Source: Nanobdellota archaeon
Lineage (GTDB): Archaea > Nanoarchaeota > Nanoarchaeia > Parvarchaeales > Parvarchaeaceae
Direction: 5' to 3'
Assembly: GCA_021834945.1 (NCBI GenBank)
Contig: JAKBRA010000012.1
Coordinates: 1 to 20,267, forward strand
Length of the DNA: 20,267 bases
Shown in pieces: positions 1 through 7,270 of the stretch. The notes under the pieces are model-generated. The model was given only the letters and a program-made list of their open reading frames with translations. It did not search any database and had not been told where the DNA came from. The number at the start of each line of letters is the position of its first letter. Positions within the stretch are counted from its first letter, which is position 1. The position numbers and the translations under genes are program-made.

Positions 1-297
1 ACAAATAAAAAAGTCTATAATTATTCAAGTTATCTTTTAAATTCACATTTTATGCTAGATAACGTAAATTTTGTAGATCCCAGTAAAATAGGCATAAATC
101 CATTAGACTATGGATTTGATCTTTATTTTAGCAGGGTGCCTACAAAAATCTTAAACTCAGTAATAGATAAACTTTATGGATTAAACATTAAAAGGATCAA
201 GTTTCTGACGAAAAATGTCGTTCTTTTTTATTCAGACTCTACCTCTAAGGAAAACCTAGATTACTTTGCAGCTTTTTACCAGAATCTCCACGGCTAA
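1..297 (+). CDS. 3' end of an unrecognised gene (partial)
   Basis: The reading frame is open from the first base of the window to the TAA at 295-297, so this is most likely the last 98 codons of a gene that begins to the left. An internal ATG at 52 would give an 81-residue protein, but the residues before it (TNKKVYNYSSYLLNSHF) look equally coding and I see no clear TATA box at the right distance before 52. The visible part is soluble-looking, rich in Asn, Tyr, Phe and Lys, with no membrane segment and no motif I recognise. It converges on the glycosyltransferase gene that ends at 320, so a cell-envelope or sugar-transfer role is possible from context only. Confidence 0.6.
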   Translation, partial: TNKKVYNYSSYLLNSHFMLDNVNFVDPSKIGINPLDYGFDLYFSRVPTKILNSVIDKLYGLNIKRIKFLTKNVVLFYSDSTSKENLDYFAAFYQNLHG

Positions 298-319
298 ATA
301 AAAATAAATGATTAGATTC

Positions 320-1453
320 TTACTTTAACAGCTCTTCAATCCTCTTCTTTATGTTTTTTGTTGCAATTTCTGGTTTTAATTTGCTGCATGATTTTTCAGA
401 GTTTATTTTCATCTTATTATACTCCTTATTTTTTAATTTTAGAATATATGATATCTTTTCAGATATCTCCTTTGCATCACTATCTACTAAAAATCCGTTC
501 TTTCCATTCTCTATAAAATCAAGAGATCCGCTAGTTTTAGTAGAAACGACCGGCACTCCAAATCTAAGTGCCTCAGCCATGCTTAATCCAAATGTTTCCC
601 TGTCAGAAACAATTAATACAGCTTTAGAGACACTCAAAAGAAAAGATTTCTCATCCTCATTTATAAACCCCAAAAGTAACACCTTGTCTTGCAACTGTAA
701 GCTGTTTATCATCTTTTGGTATCTTTCCTTGTCAGGACCGTCTCCAGCTATCAAATAAAGAAAGTTCTCCCCAGATTTTGTTAATTCCTTCATCGCGGAT
801 ATCGCTACAGAGAATCTTTTCTGGTTTTCGCTTAATCTCCCTATACTCAATATAACTTTTTTACCTGCTACTTTTTCTATTAAGCCTTTAGCCACGTTTT
901 CTTTGTCGTATTTTTCCTTGATATTCACAGGAGGGTAAACAACGACAACTCCTTCTCCGTAGTCTTTGCTTAGGCTTTTCTGTTCTTCATTGTTTTCTAC
1001 AAATATGAAAAATTTATGCCCATTGATTATGAAGCCAGGGTACTTTTGGTTGAATTTATAGTAAGGGTGGTGTTTTACTATGATTGCAGATTTGTAGTGG
1101 ATGCCATTGTTTCTTTTTAGTGTCAGGTAATCTACAGTGCTATTGCTTATTATTACGTCTGAATTAAGTTCTATCTTCTTTATTATTAATTTACTTAAAG
1201 CCGGCAGTCTAAAGCACAATCTTTCGATTCCTCTATCAAGAATGTGCATTTTGTTTATTCCAAGCTTATAGACAAAGCTTTTAAAGGGTTTTATGGTTTT
1301 TATCTTGCCATAACCCAGAAATTCGTCGCTGTCGCCAATGTATATTATGTTGTAGTTTTTCTGCAATCCGTTTATTATCGATCTTACAAAGACTTGACCG
1401 CCTCCATTGATTGAATACATCTGTGTATCGGTTATGCATATCGTTTTTTGCAT
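320..1453 (-). CDS. Glycosyltransferase, GT4-like (GT-B fold)
   Basis: Predicted cytoplasmic enzyme that transfers a sugar from a nucleotide-sugar donor, probably onto a glycan or lipid of the cell envelope. The N-terminal acceptor-side domain opens with a strand followed by a Gly-rich loop (NGGGQVF, about residues 16-22). The C-terminal donor domain has ILSIGRL near 201-207, LIAGDGP near 234-240 and the family E-x7-E signature (E286 and E294 in ETFGLSMAE). Length of 377 residues is normal for the family. The frame also allows a TTG start at 1462, but that would overlap the stop of the upstream gene. The ATG at 1453 lies one base after that TGA (TGATATG), which favours coupled translation from the ATG. 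It is the second gene of a two-glycosyltransferase operon. Donor and acceptor cannot be read from the sequence. Confidence 0.88.
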   Translation of the reverse strand: MQKTICITDTQMYSINGGGQVFVRSIINGLQKNYNIIYIGDSDEFLGYGKIKTIKPFKSFVYKLGINKMHILDRGIERLCFRLPALSKLIIKKIELNSDVIISNSTVDYLTLKRNNGIHYKSAIIVKHHPYYKFNQKYPGFIINGHKFFIFVENNEEQKSLSKDYGEGVVVVYPPVNIKEKYDKENVAKGLIEKVAGKKVILSIGRLSENQKRFSVAISAMKELTKSGENFLYLIAGDGPDKERYQKMINSLQLQDKVLLLGFINEDEKSFLLSVSKAVLIVSDRETFGLSMAEALRFGVPVVSTKTSGSLDFIENGKNGFLVDSDAKEISEKISYILKLKNKEYNKMKINSEKSCSKLKPEIATKNIKKRIEELLK

Positions 1454-1454
1454 A

Positions 1455-2471
1455 TCAACCAAGCAAGTTTTTATATTCTTTGAGGAGGTTGTCTATGTTG
1501 TTTTCCCAGGTAAACTCTTTCTTTATTTTATTTGATTTATCTGCAAAGTCCTTTTCAATCTCTACTTTGTCGTATTTTTCTATGTCATCTATCTTTTCAA
1601 CTTCCAATGCGTATTTTCTAACCTCCTGTGGTATTATTGCATCTTTGTATATGAAGGAAGGTACGCCGCATGCTACGCATTCTGCTAAAGACAGACCAAA
1701 CCCCTCATAAAGCGTGGGGTAAAAGAAATAATCAAAGGAATTTATGATCTTTACCAGTTCTTCCTCTTTAATGCTTTCTTTGAATATAACACTCCCGAAT
1801 TTTTCGTATTTGTTTTTAAGCGATAAGTTGTTTTTTGATCCATCCCCGTACACTACAAGTTTAAACTTTGCGCTTATACCGGAGGCAATGAAATCCTCAA
1901 TTAATTTGTCCACTCTCTTCCTGTTGCTCATGCTTCCAAAATAGCCTATAATTCCGGCTTTCTTAGCGTCAATCTTCTTAAACTTATCCGATATTCCAAG
2001 AGGGTTTATAACTATTTTTTCAGGAGTTATCCCTATCAAATCGACTATTTCATCCCTTGTTTGTGTGCTGTCAGTTATTATCCTATCCGCCATCTTTATC
2101 GCAGCTATAAACCTTTTTTTGTCTGAAACACGTTCTTTAGCAGAATTCTGATTTAAAAAGTCTTTTGTTTTGAAAGGGGCAAGGTCATGCACTGTAAGCA
2201 TAATTTTCTTTTTATCCAGCTCTCTTGTTTCAATAAAAGATTCCGGCTGTGTAAAATGAAGCAACTTTCCTAGGTTAGCAGAGTTTCTTTCAATAATTTT
2301 TTTCCTCCTGTAGCCTTTGTTTAGCCAGTCATCTAAAAACCCGCTGGTTTTTAAGGATCTTGAAAAGTCTACGACATTTTTTATCTCCTTTACCTTGCTT
2401 AGCTCGTAACCATACCTAGAAGCGCTACCTTTGCTGGGGTCCAAACTTTCAGCTATAAGCGTTACTTCCAT
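1455..2471 (-). CDS. Glycosyltransferase, GT4-like (GT-B fold)
   Basis: Second predicted retaining GT-B glycosyltransferase, 338 residues, and first gene of the operon with the one ending at 320. Recognisable features are LTVHDLAPF near residues 92-100, a typical inter-domain region of the family; INPLGISDKF near 155-164; the start of the donor domain IIGYFGS near 174-180; VVYGDG near 206-211; and the E-x7-E donor-binding signature (E256 and E264 in YEGFGLSLAEC). There is no membrane segment, so it probably acts at the inner face of the membrane. The ATG at 2471 is supported by a minus-strand TATA-like box at 2501-2494, whose first T is 30 nt away. A role in building the N-glycan or surface polysaccharide is inferred from the sequon-rich surface proteins elsewhere in the window. 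Confidence 0.88.
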   Translation of the reverse strand: MEVTLIAESLDPSKGSASRYGYELSKVKEIKNVVDFSRSLKTSGFLDDWLNKGYRRKKIIERNSANLGKLLHFTQPESFIETRELDKKKIMLTVHDLAPFKTKDFLNQNSAKERVSDKKRFIAAIKMADRIITDSTQTRDEIVDLIGITPEKIVINPLGISDKFKKIDAKKAGIIGYFGSMSNRKRVDKLIEDFIASGISAKFKLVVYGDGSKNNLSLKNKYEKFGSVIFKESIKEEELVKIINSFDYFFYPTLYEGFGLSLAECVACGVPSFIYKDAIIPQEVRKYALEVEKIDDIEKYDKVEIEKDFADKSNKIKKEFTWENNIDNLLKEYKNLLG

Positions 2472-2490
2472 GCTATTTTAATAGCAAAAG

Positions 2491-2502
2491 TAAAATTTAA
2501 AG
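2491..2502 (-). promoter_or_regulatory. TATA-box promoter of the glycosyltransferase operon
   Basis: The minus strand reads CTTTAAATTTTA here. Its first T (2501) is 30 nt before the ATG at 2471, the spacing expected for a leaderless archaeal transcript. On the plus strand the same AT-rich block (TTTAAAGT from 2496) sits about 43 nt before the tRNA-Ser gene and could serve it with a short 5' leader, making this a possible bidirectional promoter. Confidence 0.6.
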
Positions 2503-2538
2503 TAATAATACATACAAAATTCATATAAAAAATGAAAA

Positions 2539-2621
2539 GCTGGGTTGGCTGAGCGGTTAAAGCGCCGGTCTCGAGAACCGGTTTCCGAAAGGATGCGTAG
2601 GTTCGAATCCTGCACCCAGCG
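2539..2621 (+). tRNA. tRNA-Ser (anticodon CGA)
   Basis: Full cloverleaf of a long-variable-arm tRNA. The acceptor stem is GCTGGGT (2539-2545) with ACCCAGC (2614-2620) and discriminator G2621, as usual for serine. The anticodon stem is CCGGT (2565-2569) with ACCGG (2577-2581) around loop CTCGAGA, placing CGA at 2572-2574, which reads UCG. The variable arm has the small stem TCC/GGA around GAAA. The T arm is GTAGG-TTCGAAT-CCTGC. The 3' CCA is not encoded and there is no intron. A run of T follows directly and may end transcription. Confidence 0.95.
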
Positions 2622-2713
2622 TTTTTCACTGCCTGTTTAGAAATGGCAGATCCTTGAGCAGTGTGCGTAAATTCAAACAAAGCGAATAATCTATTTTTGA
2701 ATTAATGGAAAGA

Positions 2714-2721
2714 TTTAAATA
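2714..2721 (+). promoter_or_regulatory. TATA-box promoter (TTTAAATA)
   Basis: TTTAAATA preceded by a purine-rich GGAAAGA stretch that could act as a BRE. It lies 31 nt before the ATG at 2745, so the transcript is probably leaderless. Confidence 0.65.
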
Positions 2722-2744
2722 ATGAATCTCTTCATTGTACTCAA

Positions 2745-3110
2745 ATGGCATACGAAGATAAAAACGCCTATCAAGTAAAGATAAACCTGAAAAGGGAAGA
2801 AAGCGGATCAAATTTGATAGATTACCTGGAAAAAGCGGCGGCAGACCTCAATCTATACACTGAGAAATCTTATCCTTCTGGTAGGATGTGCGGCAACCCT
2901 TGTATAAGAAGCGGAGAGTGCGTTAACATTTCATTCTTCAGCCAGCTTTCAAAGTTGCTCCATCTCTATGTAGCACAGTTCTCTATTACCTTAAACAAGA
3001 ATGAGAATTACAATTCTTTAGTTGTTAGAGACGAGCCTTTGGCTTCTTTGAAGAAGGTAAAGAGGATTTCTGGAAAACTAGAAAGCAGGATGGAAGAACT
3101 GCTGGAATAG
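2745..3110 (+). CDS. Small Cys-motif protein of unknown function
   Basis: A 121-residue protein I do not recognise. It is probably cytoplasmic: no signal peptide or membrane segment is visible. Its distinctive feature is a compact cysteine cluster, CGNPCIRSGEC, with Cys49, Cys53 and Cys59. Three closely spaced cysteines with Gly and Pro could bind a metal or Fe-S centre with an outside ligand, but this is inference. The flanks are predicted helical, with charged N-terminal (KREESGSNLIDYLEKAAADL) and C-terminal (KKVKRISGKLESRMEELLE) ends. The ATG is supported by the TATA box 31 nt upstream. It stands alone between tRNA-Ser and the next gene, which has its own promoter. Confidence 0.75.
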   Translation: MAYEDKNAYQVKINLKREESGSNLIDYLEKAAADLNLYTEKSYPSGRMCGNPCIRSGECVNISFFSQLSKLLHLYVAQFSITLNKNENYNSLVVRDEPLASLKKVKRISGKLESRMEELLE

Positions 3111-3124
3111 ACAGCAGGGAAACT

Positions 3125-3132
3125 TTTAAATA
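3125..3132 (+). promoter_or_regulatory. TATA-box promoter (TTTAAATA)
   Basis: TTTAAATA followed by CC, lying 29 nt before the ATG at 3154. It sits 14 nt after the previous gene's stop, so the gene at 3154 has its own leaderless transcript. Confidence 0.65.
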
Positions 3133-3153
3133 CCACAATAATTTAGGTATTGC

Positions 3154-3957
3154 ATGGATTCTGATGGAAACAAGCAGAATCTTGATTTAAAAAAAGACAA
3201 AAAAGCAAATCAAGATCCAGAAGGAGCTAAAAAAGCTGAAGAAAGGGAATCAAGAAGCACTGCAGATTCAAATGCAAGCGACAGCGATTCAGTAGAAAAT
3301 AAATCAAAAGGCAAAAACCCAGTTAAAATTCCTATAAAAATCATTGTACCTGCAGTTATAATAATAGTAGCTGTAATTGCAATTGCAATTTTCCTTATTC
3401 ATCCTTTAGGAAAAACAAGTGTAAGTTCTGTGGGTTATACCCCAATAACTTACCTTTCAAGCCCGTCTCTAAATTCGATAATCGGTGGTAATTGGTCTTT
3501 GGTATACAATCAAACGGCAAATTCAACCGTGGTAAAAGCTTATGCAGGAACAGGGCAGTTTCCTGCGGGAACTGTAGCGGCGGCAGTGCAGGAATTCATA
3601 CCTTCTTCTGAAATCGCACAGATCTCAACGAACAAATCCAAAAATAACATAACAACGCTTATATCCACAGCGTATTACATTAATTCGTCTTCCGAAGCGA
3701 GCACGATTTTCACTTCAGCAGAGACAGGCATAGCTTCAGAGTACGCAAACGATTCAAGGCTGAAGTTTAACACATCTACTATAGGCAGTTCAAGCATGAT
3801 TTACATAAACGGACAGCTGAACTCAACGAATTCATCATTGGAAAACGTTACTGAGCTTTACCTATTGAATGGCAAATCTTTAGTTGTAGTTTCATCATTA
3901 AACAAAGAAATAGGTTACAAACAGGCAAAAAGCATAGTCTCATACATGTTTTCTTAA
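3154..3957 (+). CDS. Single-pass membrane protein with sequon-rich outer domain
   Basis: A 267-residue protein of unknown function. Residues 1-60 are very polar (Lys, Asp, Glu, Ser) and probably cytoplasmic or disordered. Residues 61-83 (IKIIVPAVIIIVAVIAIAIFLI core) form one strong membrane helix. The remaining 180 or so residues are Ser/Thr/Asn-rich with many N-x-S/T sites (NQT, NST, NIT, NSS, NDS, NTS, NVT), as expected for a glycosylated domain outside the cell. There are no cysteines and no enzyme motif I recognise. A tail such as NGKSLVVVSSLNKEIGYKQAKSIVSYMF suggests an alpha/beta domain. The ATG is set by the TATA box 29 nt upstream. Similar architecture recurs at 7271, 16184 and 19122. 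Confidence 0.75.
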   Translation: MDSDGNKQNLDLKKDKKANQDPEGAKKAEERESRSTADSNASDSDSVENKSKGKNPVKIPIKIIVPAVIIIVAVIAIAIFLIHPLGKTSVSSVGYTPITYLSSPSLNSIIGGNWSLVYNQTANSTVVKAYAGTGQFPAGTVAAAVQEFIPSSEIAQISTNKSKNNITTLISTAYYINSSSEASTIFTSAETGIASEYANDSRLKFNTSTIGSSSMIYINGQLNSTNSSLENVTELYLLNGKSLVVVSSLNKEIGYKQAKSIVSYMFS

Positions 3958-4006
3958 TTGAAAGAAACGGACAAAAAGATTAATTGCTGCGTTTTTTACT
4001 TATACT

Positions 4007-4396
4007 ATGGAAAAAAGCGTAAAGGAGCTTACCGAAGTCGCAAAGAATTTCATAGACGAAAGGGACTGGAGGCAGTTCCAGACCTCAAAAGACTTGGCGG
4101 AAGACATTTCCGTAGAAGCAAATGAACTGCTGGAGCTTTTCCTATGGAAGGACGGAAAAGAGCTTGATAAGAAGGCAAAGGAAGATAAGGAGTTCCTGCA
4201 GAAGATAAAGAACGAAACAGCTGACGTTTTCTTCGGCTGCTTAGCAATCTCTGATCACTTGAATTTTGACTTAGAAGAAGCGTTTCTTTCAAAGATGAAG
4301 CAGTTGGAAAAGAGGTACAATGTTCAAGAAGTTAAAGGGAAAGCAATAAAGATTGATGAAGAAGAGTGGTTAAAGAAAAACAAGGATAATAATTAA
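4007..4396 (+). CDS. MazG-like nucleotide pyrophosphohydrolase
   Basis: Predicted to split (d)NTPs into the monophosphate and pyrophosphate, a nucleotide-pool cleaning activity in the cytoplasm. The 129-residue protein matches the all-alpha MazG/RS21-C6 (dCTPase) type: FIDERDWRQFQTSKDLAEDISVEANELLELFLW is the familiar first half. Metal-binding acidic residues are E37 and E40 (EANE) and E70 and D73 (ETAD), the family E-x2-E ... E-x2-D arrangement. Length is typical of single-domain members. A weak TATA-like stretch (GATTAATT, about 3979-3986) lies roughly 28 nt before the ATG. The true substrate (dCTP, a modified dNTP or another) cannot be read from the sequence. Confidence 0.9.
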   Translation: MEKSVKELTEVAKNFIDERDWRQFQTSKDLAEDISVEANELLELFLWKDGKELDKKAKEDKEFLQKIKNETADVFFGCLAISDHLNFDLEEAFLSKMKQLEKRYNVQEVKGKAIKIDEEEWLKKNKDNN

Positions 4397-4421
4397 GCAG
4401 CTAATAAAATGGCTTTCTATC

Positions 4422-5684
4422 CTAAATAAGAAGCCATTTCCATAACGGCATAAAGTCTATTTTTTTGCCTTCTATTACTTCCTGTTTTTGGTAATCCCAA
4501 GTTATGACTAAAAGGTTATTGCATTTTAGTTTAGTTGACGCATCTAGAAGATTTTTAATTTCTCTATCTTTTATAGCATCTTTTGAAGATGCATATGTAA
4601 CCTGTATCAGCTGCGTTATTTTAAGACCATTTTTAATTACGAAATCCACCTCTCTTTGCTGCTCGTCTTTCCAGTAATTTACATTAAACTCGGTAAATGA
4701 GTTGGATCTTCGCATTAACTCTACTGCTACCGCGTTTTCCATAAGTTTTCCTATGTTTTCTGTTAATCTAAAAGAATAAGCGTTTATAATTCCGTTATCA
4801 ATAGCATATATTTTGGATTTTGGCACAATTCTTTCTTTAGACTTAAATGAAAATCTGTAGATTCTAAACGTTAAAAAAGCCTCATTTATGTATTCCATGT
4901 ACTTTTCAACGGTGTGAACGCTGCTCATTTTTAGTGTTTTTTTAATAGAATTAAATGAAATTTCATGGGTAAAACTTTCTATCAAGTATATGACAAGCTC
5001 ATATACCTTGGAGGAAAATCTTATCTTGTACCTATTCAATATATCTTTTAAAACTACGCTGCTAACGAGGGTTTTAAGGTAGTCTTTGTAATCCAACCCC
5101 TTTATTGCTACTTCTGGGAAGCCCCCCTTCTCAAGATATTCCCTTAAAACTCTCATTGTGTTACCCACTTCTTCTGCGATTTCATTGTTTTTGTGTTCTA
5201 TTTTTTTGGACCGAATAAATTCTTTAAATGAGAACGGCAAAATAAGTGTGCTTAGGTATCTGCCGGTTAGGTGGGTTGACAATTCCCTGCTTAATAACAT
5301 TGAATTTGAACCGGTTATTAGCAGGTTATACCCGCTTCTCTGTAACCTGTTAACAAACAATTCCCATCTTGGTAGGTTTTGTATCTCATCTAGTATAAGG
5401 AATTTGAAATCTCCGAATATCTCTTTTTCATACTTTAAAATGTCATTGTAATCATCTATTTTTACAAGCGATTCGTCGTCAAAGTTAATATATCCGAAAT
5501 TTTCGTTGTCAGTAGCTCTTATTATAAACGCAGATTTGCCTGCTCTTCTTGGTCCGATTATTATCTTTATTATGTCGCTTTTTAATGCGTTTTTATCTAT
5601 TTTTGCATCGCGTTCAATAAACAAAGACGATCTCTGCACTTCAAGGTCATGTTTTTGCCGGATGATTACCTCCCTCAATTCCAT
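4422..5684 (-). CDS. AAA ATPase with C-terminal DUF4143 nuclease-like domain
   Basis: A 420-residue ATPase of a family common in archaea and bacteria, whose cellular role is mostly unknown. Motifs: Walker A GPRRAGKS at residues 44-51, Walker B FLILDE at 95-100, and sensor-like TGSN at 124-127, followed by the characteristic LTGRYLSTLILPFSFKEF (about 139-156). The C-terminal half fits DUF4143, with YAIDNGI and a PD-(D/E)xK-like pattern, ENAVAVELMRR ... NVNYWKDEQQREVDFVIK. Nuclease activity is not established for the family in general. The ATG at 5684 is supported by a minus-strand TTTAAATA whose first T (5713) is 29 nt upstream. It diverges from the HerA-like gene. Related genes often spread horizontally. 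The inverted repeat next to the promoter suggests specific control. Confidence 0.88.
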   Translation of the reverse strand: MELREVIIRQKHDLEVQRSSLFIERDAKIDKNALKSDIIKIIIGPRRAGKSAFIIRATDNENFGYINFDDESLVKIDDYNDILKYEKEIFGDFKFLILDEIQNLPRWELFVNRLQRSGYNLLITGSNSMLLSRELSTHLTGRYLSTLILPFSFKEFIRSKKIEHKNNEIAEEVGNTMRVLREYLEKGGFPEVAIKGLDYKDYLKTLVSSVVLKDILNRYKIRFSSKVYELVIYLIESFTHEISFNSIKKTLKMSSVHTVEKYMEYINEAFLTFRIYRFSFKSKERIVPKSKIYAIDNGIINAYSFRLTENIGKLMENAVAVELMRRSNSFTEFNVNYWKDEQQREVDFVIKNGLKITQLIQVTYASSKDAIKDREIKNLLDASTKLKCNNLLVITWDYQKQEVIEGKKIDFMPLWKWLLI

Positions 5685-5705
5685 ATACTTAAATAGAATT
5701 ACGTA

Positions 5706-5713
5706 TATTTAAA
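5706..5713 (-). promoter_or_regulatory. TATA-box promoter of the DUF4143 ATPase
   Basis: The minus strand reads TTTAAATA, first T 29 nt before the ATG at 5684. The upstream side, where a BRE and activator or repressor would sit, abuts the TTGTGCA inverted repeat. Confidence 0.65.
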
Positions 5714-5715
5714 TT

Positions 5716-5735
5716 TTGTGCAGTACAGTGCACAA
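5716..5735. promoter_or_regulatory. Inverted repeat TTGTGCA-n6-TGCACAA, candidate operator
   Basis: TTGTGCA (5716-5722) and TGCACAA (5729-5735) are exact 7-bp arms around GTACAG, directly upstream of the ATPase TATA box. A third copy, TTGTGCA, lies at 5748-5754. This is a plausible dimeric regulator site. The regulator is unknown and binding is inferred only from symmetry and position. Confidence 0.45.
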
Positions 5736-5954
5736 TTTTTACGTTTTTTGTGCATTATGTTTTTATGGAAAAATTTCTAATGTAGAGTAAAATGTTAATA
5801 AAACTGTTTTCGATGTTAAGAATTATTGATTGTATAATAAGCTTATAGCCTAATGATTTAGGTAAGTTAATTTTACAAAACAAAAATAAATGCTAAAGCA
5901 GCTTGGGATAAAATGCCATTTTAAATTTATATTGCTGTAATTTTTGTATCTGTT
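5736..5954. promoter_or_regulatory. Divergent intergenic region with HerA-like gene promoter
   Basis: About 220 bp of AT-rich sequence between the divergent ATPase and HerA-like genes, with no ORF of note. A TATA-like TTTATATT at 5926-5933 lies 29 nt before the ATG at 5955. Immediately upstream, TAAAATG-C-CATTTTA (5909-5923) is a 7-bp-arm inverted repeat that could be an operator, although such AT-rich symmetry can arise by chance. Confidence 0.5.
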
Positions 5955-7268
5955 ATGGTGTATAGTGTAGTTATAGGGAGAAATGAAAAAGATCACAAGG
6001 ATTATGGTGATTTAGCAACTACTTTGATAGGAAAGCAGTACATAACGATGGGCAATGTAGTTAGCTTGGGAAATAATATAATGCTGGATGCATTAAGACC
6101 ACACGTAGTTCTTATAGCCGGAAAAAGGGGCTCGGGAAAAAGTTATACCATGGGAGTCATAGCAGAGGGGCTTGCTTCACTGGAGGAAGAAACGGCAAAC
6201 AGCATTACTTCTTTGATAATAGATACAATGGGCATATACTGGACAATGAAGAATCCAAATTACAAGGAAGCGGATCTATTAAAACAATGGGGCTACCAGC
6301 CAACAGCTTTCAAAAACATAAATGTGTTCGTTCCAAAAGGCGCGTTCGACAGGGTAAAGGAGGAAAACGTGGAGATGGCAGATTATCCGTTTTCAATCTC
6401 CGCAAACGAGCTTTCAACAAGCGACTGGTGCGATATCTTCGGCTTTTCAATAAACGATGAGTATGGCATACTCATAAACCAGGCATTGGAAGCTTTGCAA
6501 GAAGACAATAAAGCTTATGACTTGAAGGACATTATAGAGAACATAAACTCGCAGTTGACAACCTCTGATACAGTAAAAGAAGCAGTGAAGGAGAGGTTTG
6601 AATCAGCTTTGAGATGGGGCTTGTTTGAAAAGGAAGGGACTAAGATAGAGGACCTGCTTGTTCCAGGGCACATAAACATACTGGACATAAGCCTTTATGC
6701 GCATTCGTTGGGCGAGTTTAGCTTGAGAGCGTTAGTGATAGGTTTGCTGTCGCAGAAGATTCTTGAGATAAGAACTAATCAGAGAAGGGTAGAAGAATTG
6801 GGTGAAATCAATTCCACGGAAATAACTGAAGAGGAGAAAAAAAGGACTATACCGATAGTTTGGATGTTCATAGATGAGGTTCATGAGTTTTTGCCAGCAA
6901 ACAGCAAAACAGCGGCAACCGCTTCGTTGTCTAGGGTAATAAAAGAGGGAAGGCAGCCGGGAATAGGACTAGTAATAGCAACTCAGCAGCCCGGGAAATT
7001 GGACACCGACATAATAACACAGTCTGATATAATAATATCGCAGCACGTGACGGCAAAATTGGATATAGATGCTTTGAACACTGTAATGCAAACTTATATG
7101 GGTTCTGACATACGTAAGTACCTTATGGACCTGCCAAGATTACCGGGGGCATGCATAATACTTGATGACAATTCTGAGAGGATATACCCCGTGCAGATAA
7201 GGCCAAGGCTTACATGGCATGGGGGAGAAACTCCTAAATCAATAAGCAAAAAGGCTGGGAACGAATAG
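5955..7268 (+). CDS. HerA-like (DUF87) ATPase
   Basis: A 437-residue ATPase of the HerA/FtsK superfamily, which as hexameric motors move DNA or, in related branches, drive secretion and conjugation. Motifs: Walker A GKRGSGKS at residues 56-63, Walker B with catalytic acid VWMFIDEVHEF at 302-312 (D307, E308), and the downstream ATQQPGKLDTDI (about 342-353) matching the family's sensor region. The N-terminal domain is short (about 50 residues before Walker A) and the C-terminal RPRLTWHGG resembles family members acting on DNA. No membrane segment is visible. It is separated by two bases from a single-pass membrane protein, so the two are almost certainly co-transcribed. Whether it is the recombination HerA (usually beside nurA, mre11 and rad50, none of which is here) or a separate membrane-linked motor is open. 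Confidence 0.85.
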   Translation: MVYSVVIGRNEKDHKDYGDLATTLIGKQYITMGNVVSLGNNIMLDALRPHVVLIAGKRGSGKSYTMGVIAEGLASLEEETANSITSLIIDTMGIYWTMKNPNYKEADLLKQWGYQPTAFKNINVFVPKGAFDRVKEENVEMADYPFSISANELSTSDWCDIFGFSINDEYGILINQALEALQEDNKAYDLKDIIENINSQLTTSDTVKEAVKERFESALRWGLFEKEGTKIEDLLVPGHINILDISLYAHSLGEFSLRALVIGLLSQKILEIRTNQRRVEELGEINSTEITEEEKKRTIPIVWMFIDEVHEFLPANSKTAATASLSRVIKEGRQPGIGLVIATQQPGKLDTDIITQSDIIISQHVTAKLDIDALNTVMQTYMGSDIRKYLMDLPRLPGACIILDDNSERIYPVQIRPRLTWHGGETPKSISKKAGNE

Positions 7269-7270
7269 AA

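Noticed and set aside
2462..2680. Minus-strand ORF of 72 codons across tRNA-Ser
   Set aside because: It runs antisense through the complete tRNA gene, and its CRIRTYASFRKPVLETGALTAQPTQ stretch is simply translated tRNA, a known false-ORF pattern.
4050..4292. Minus-strand ORF of 80 codons inside the MazG-like gene
   Set aside because: It is a shadow of a well-supported gene, with low-complexity Leu/Ser/Arg composition.
5736..5954. C/D-box small RNA in the divergent intergenic region
   Set aside because: TGAT-like stretches occur, but I found no matching CTGA box at proper spacing there or in the gaps at 11175-11440 and 12544-12860.
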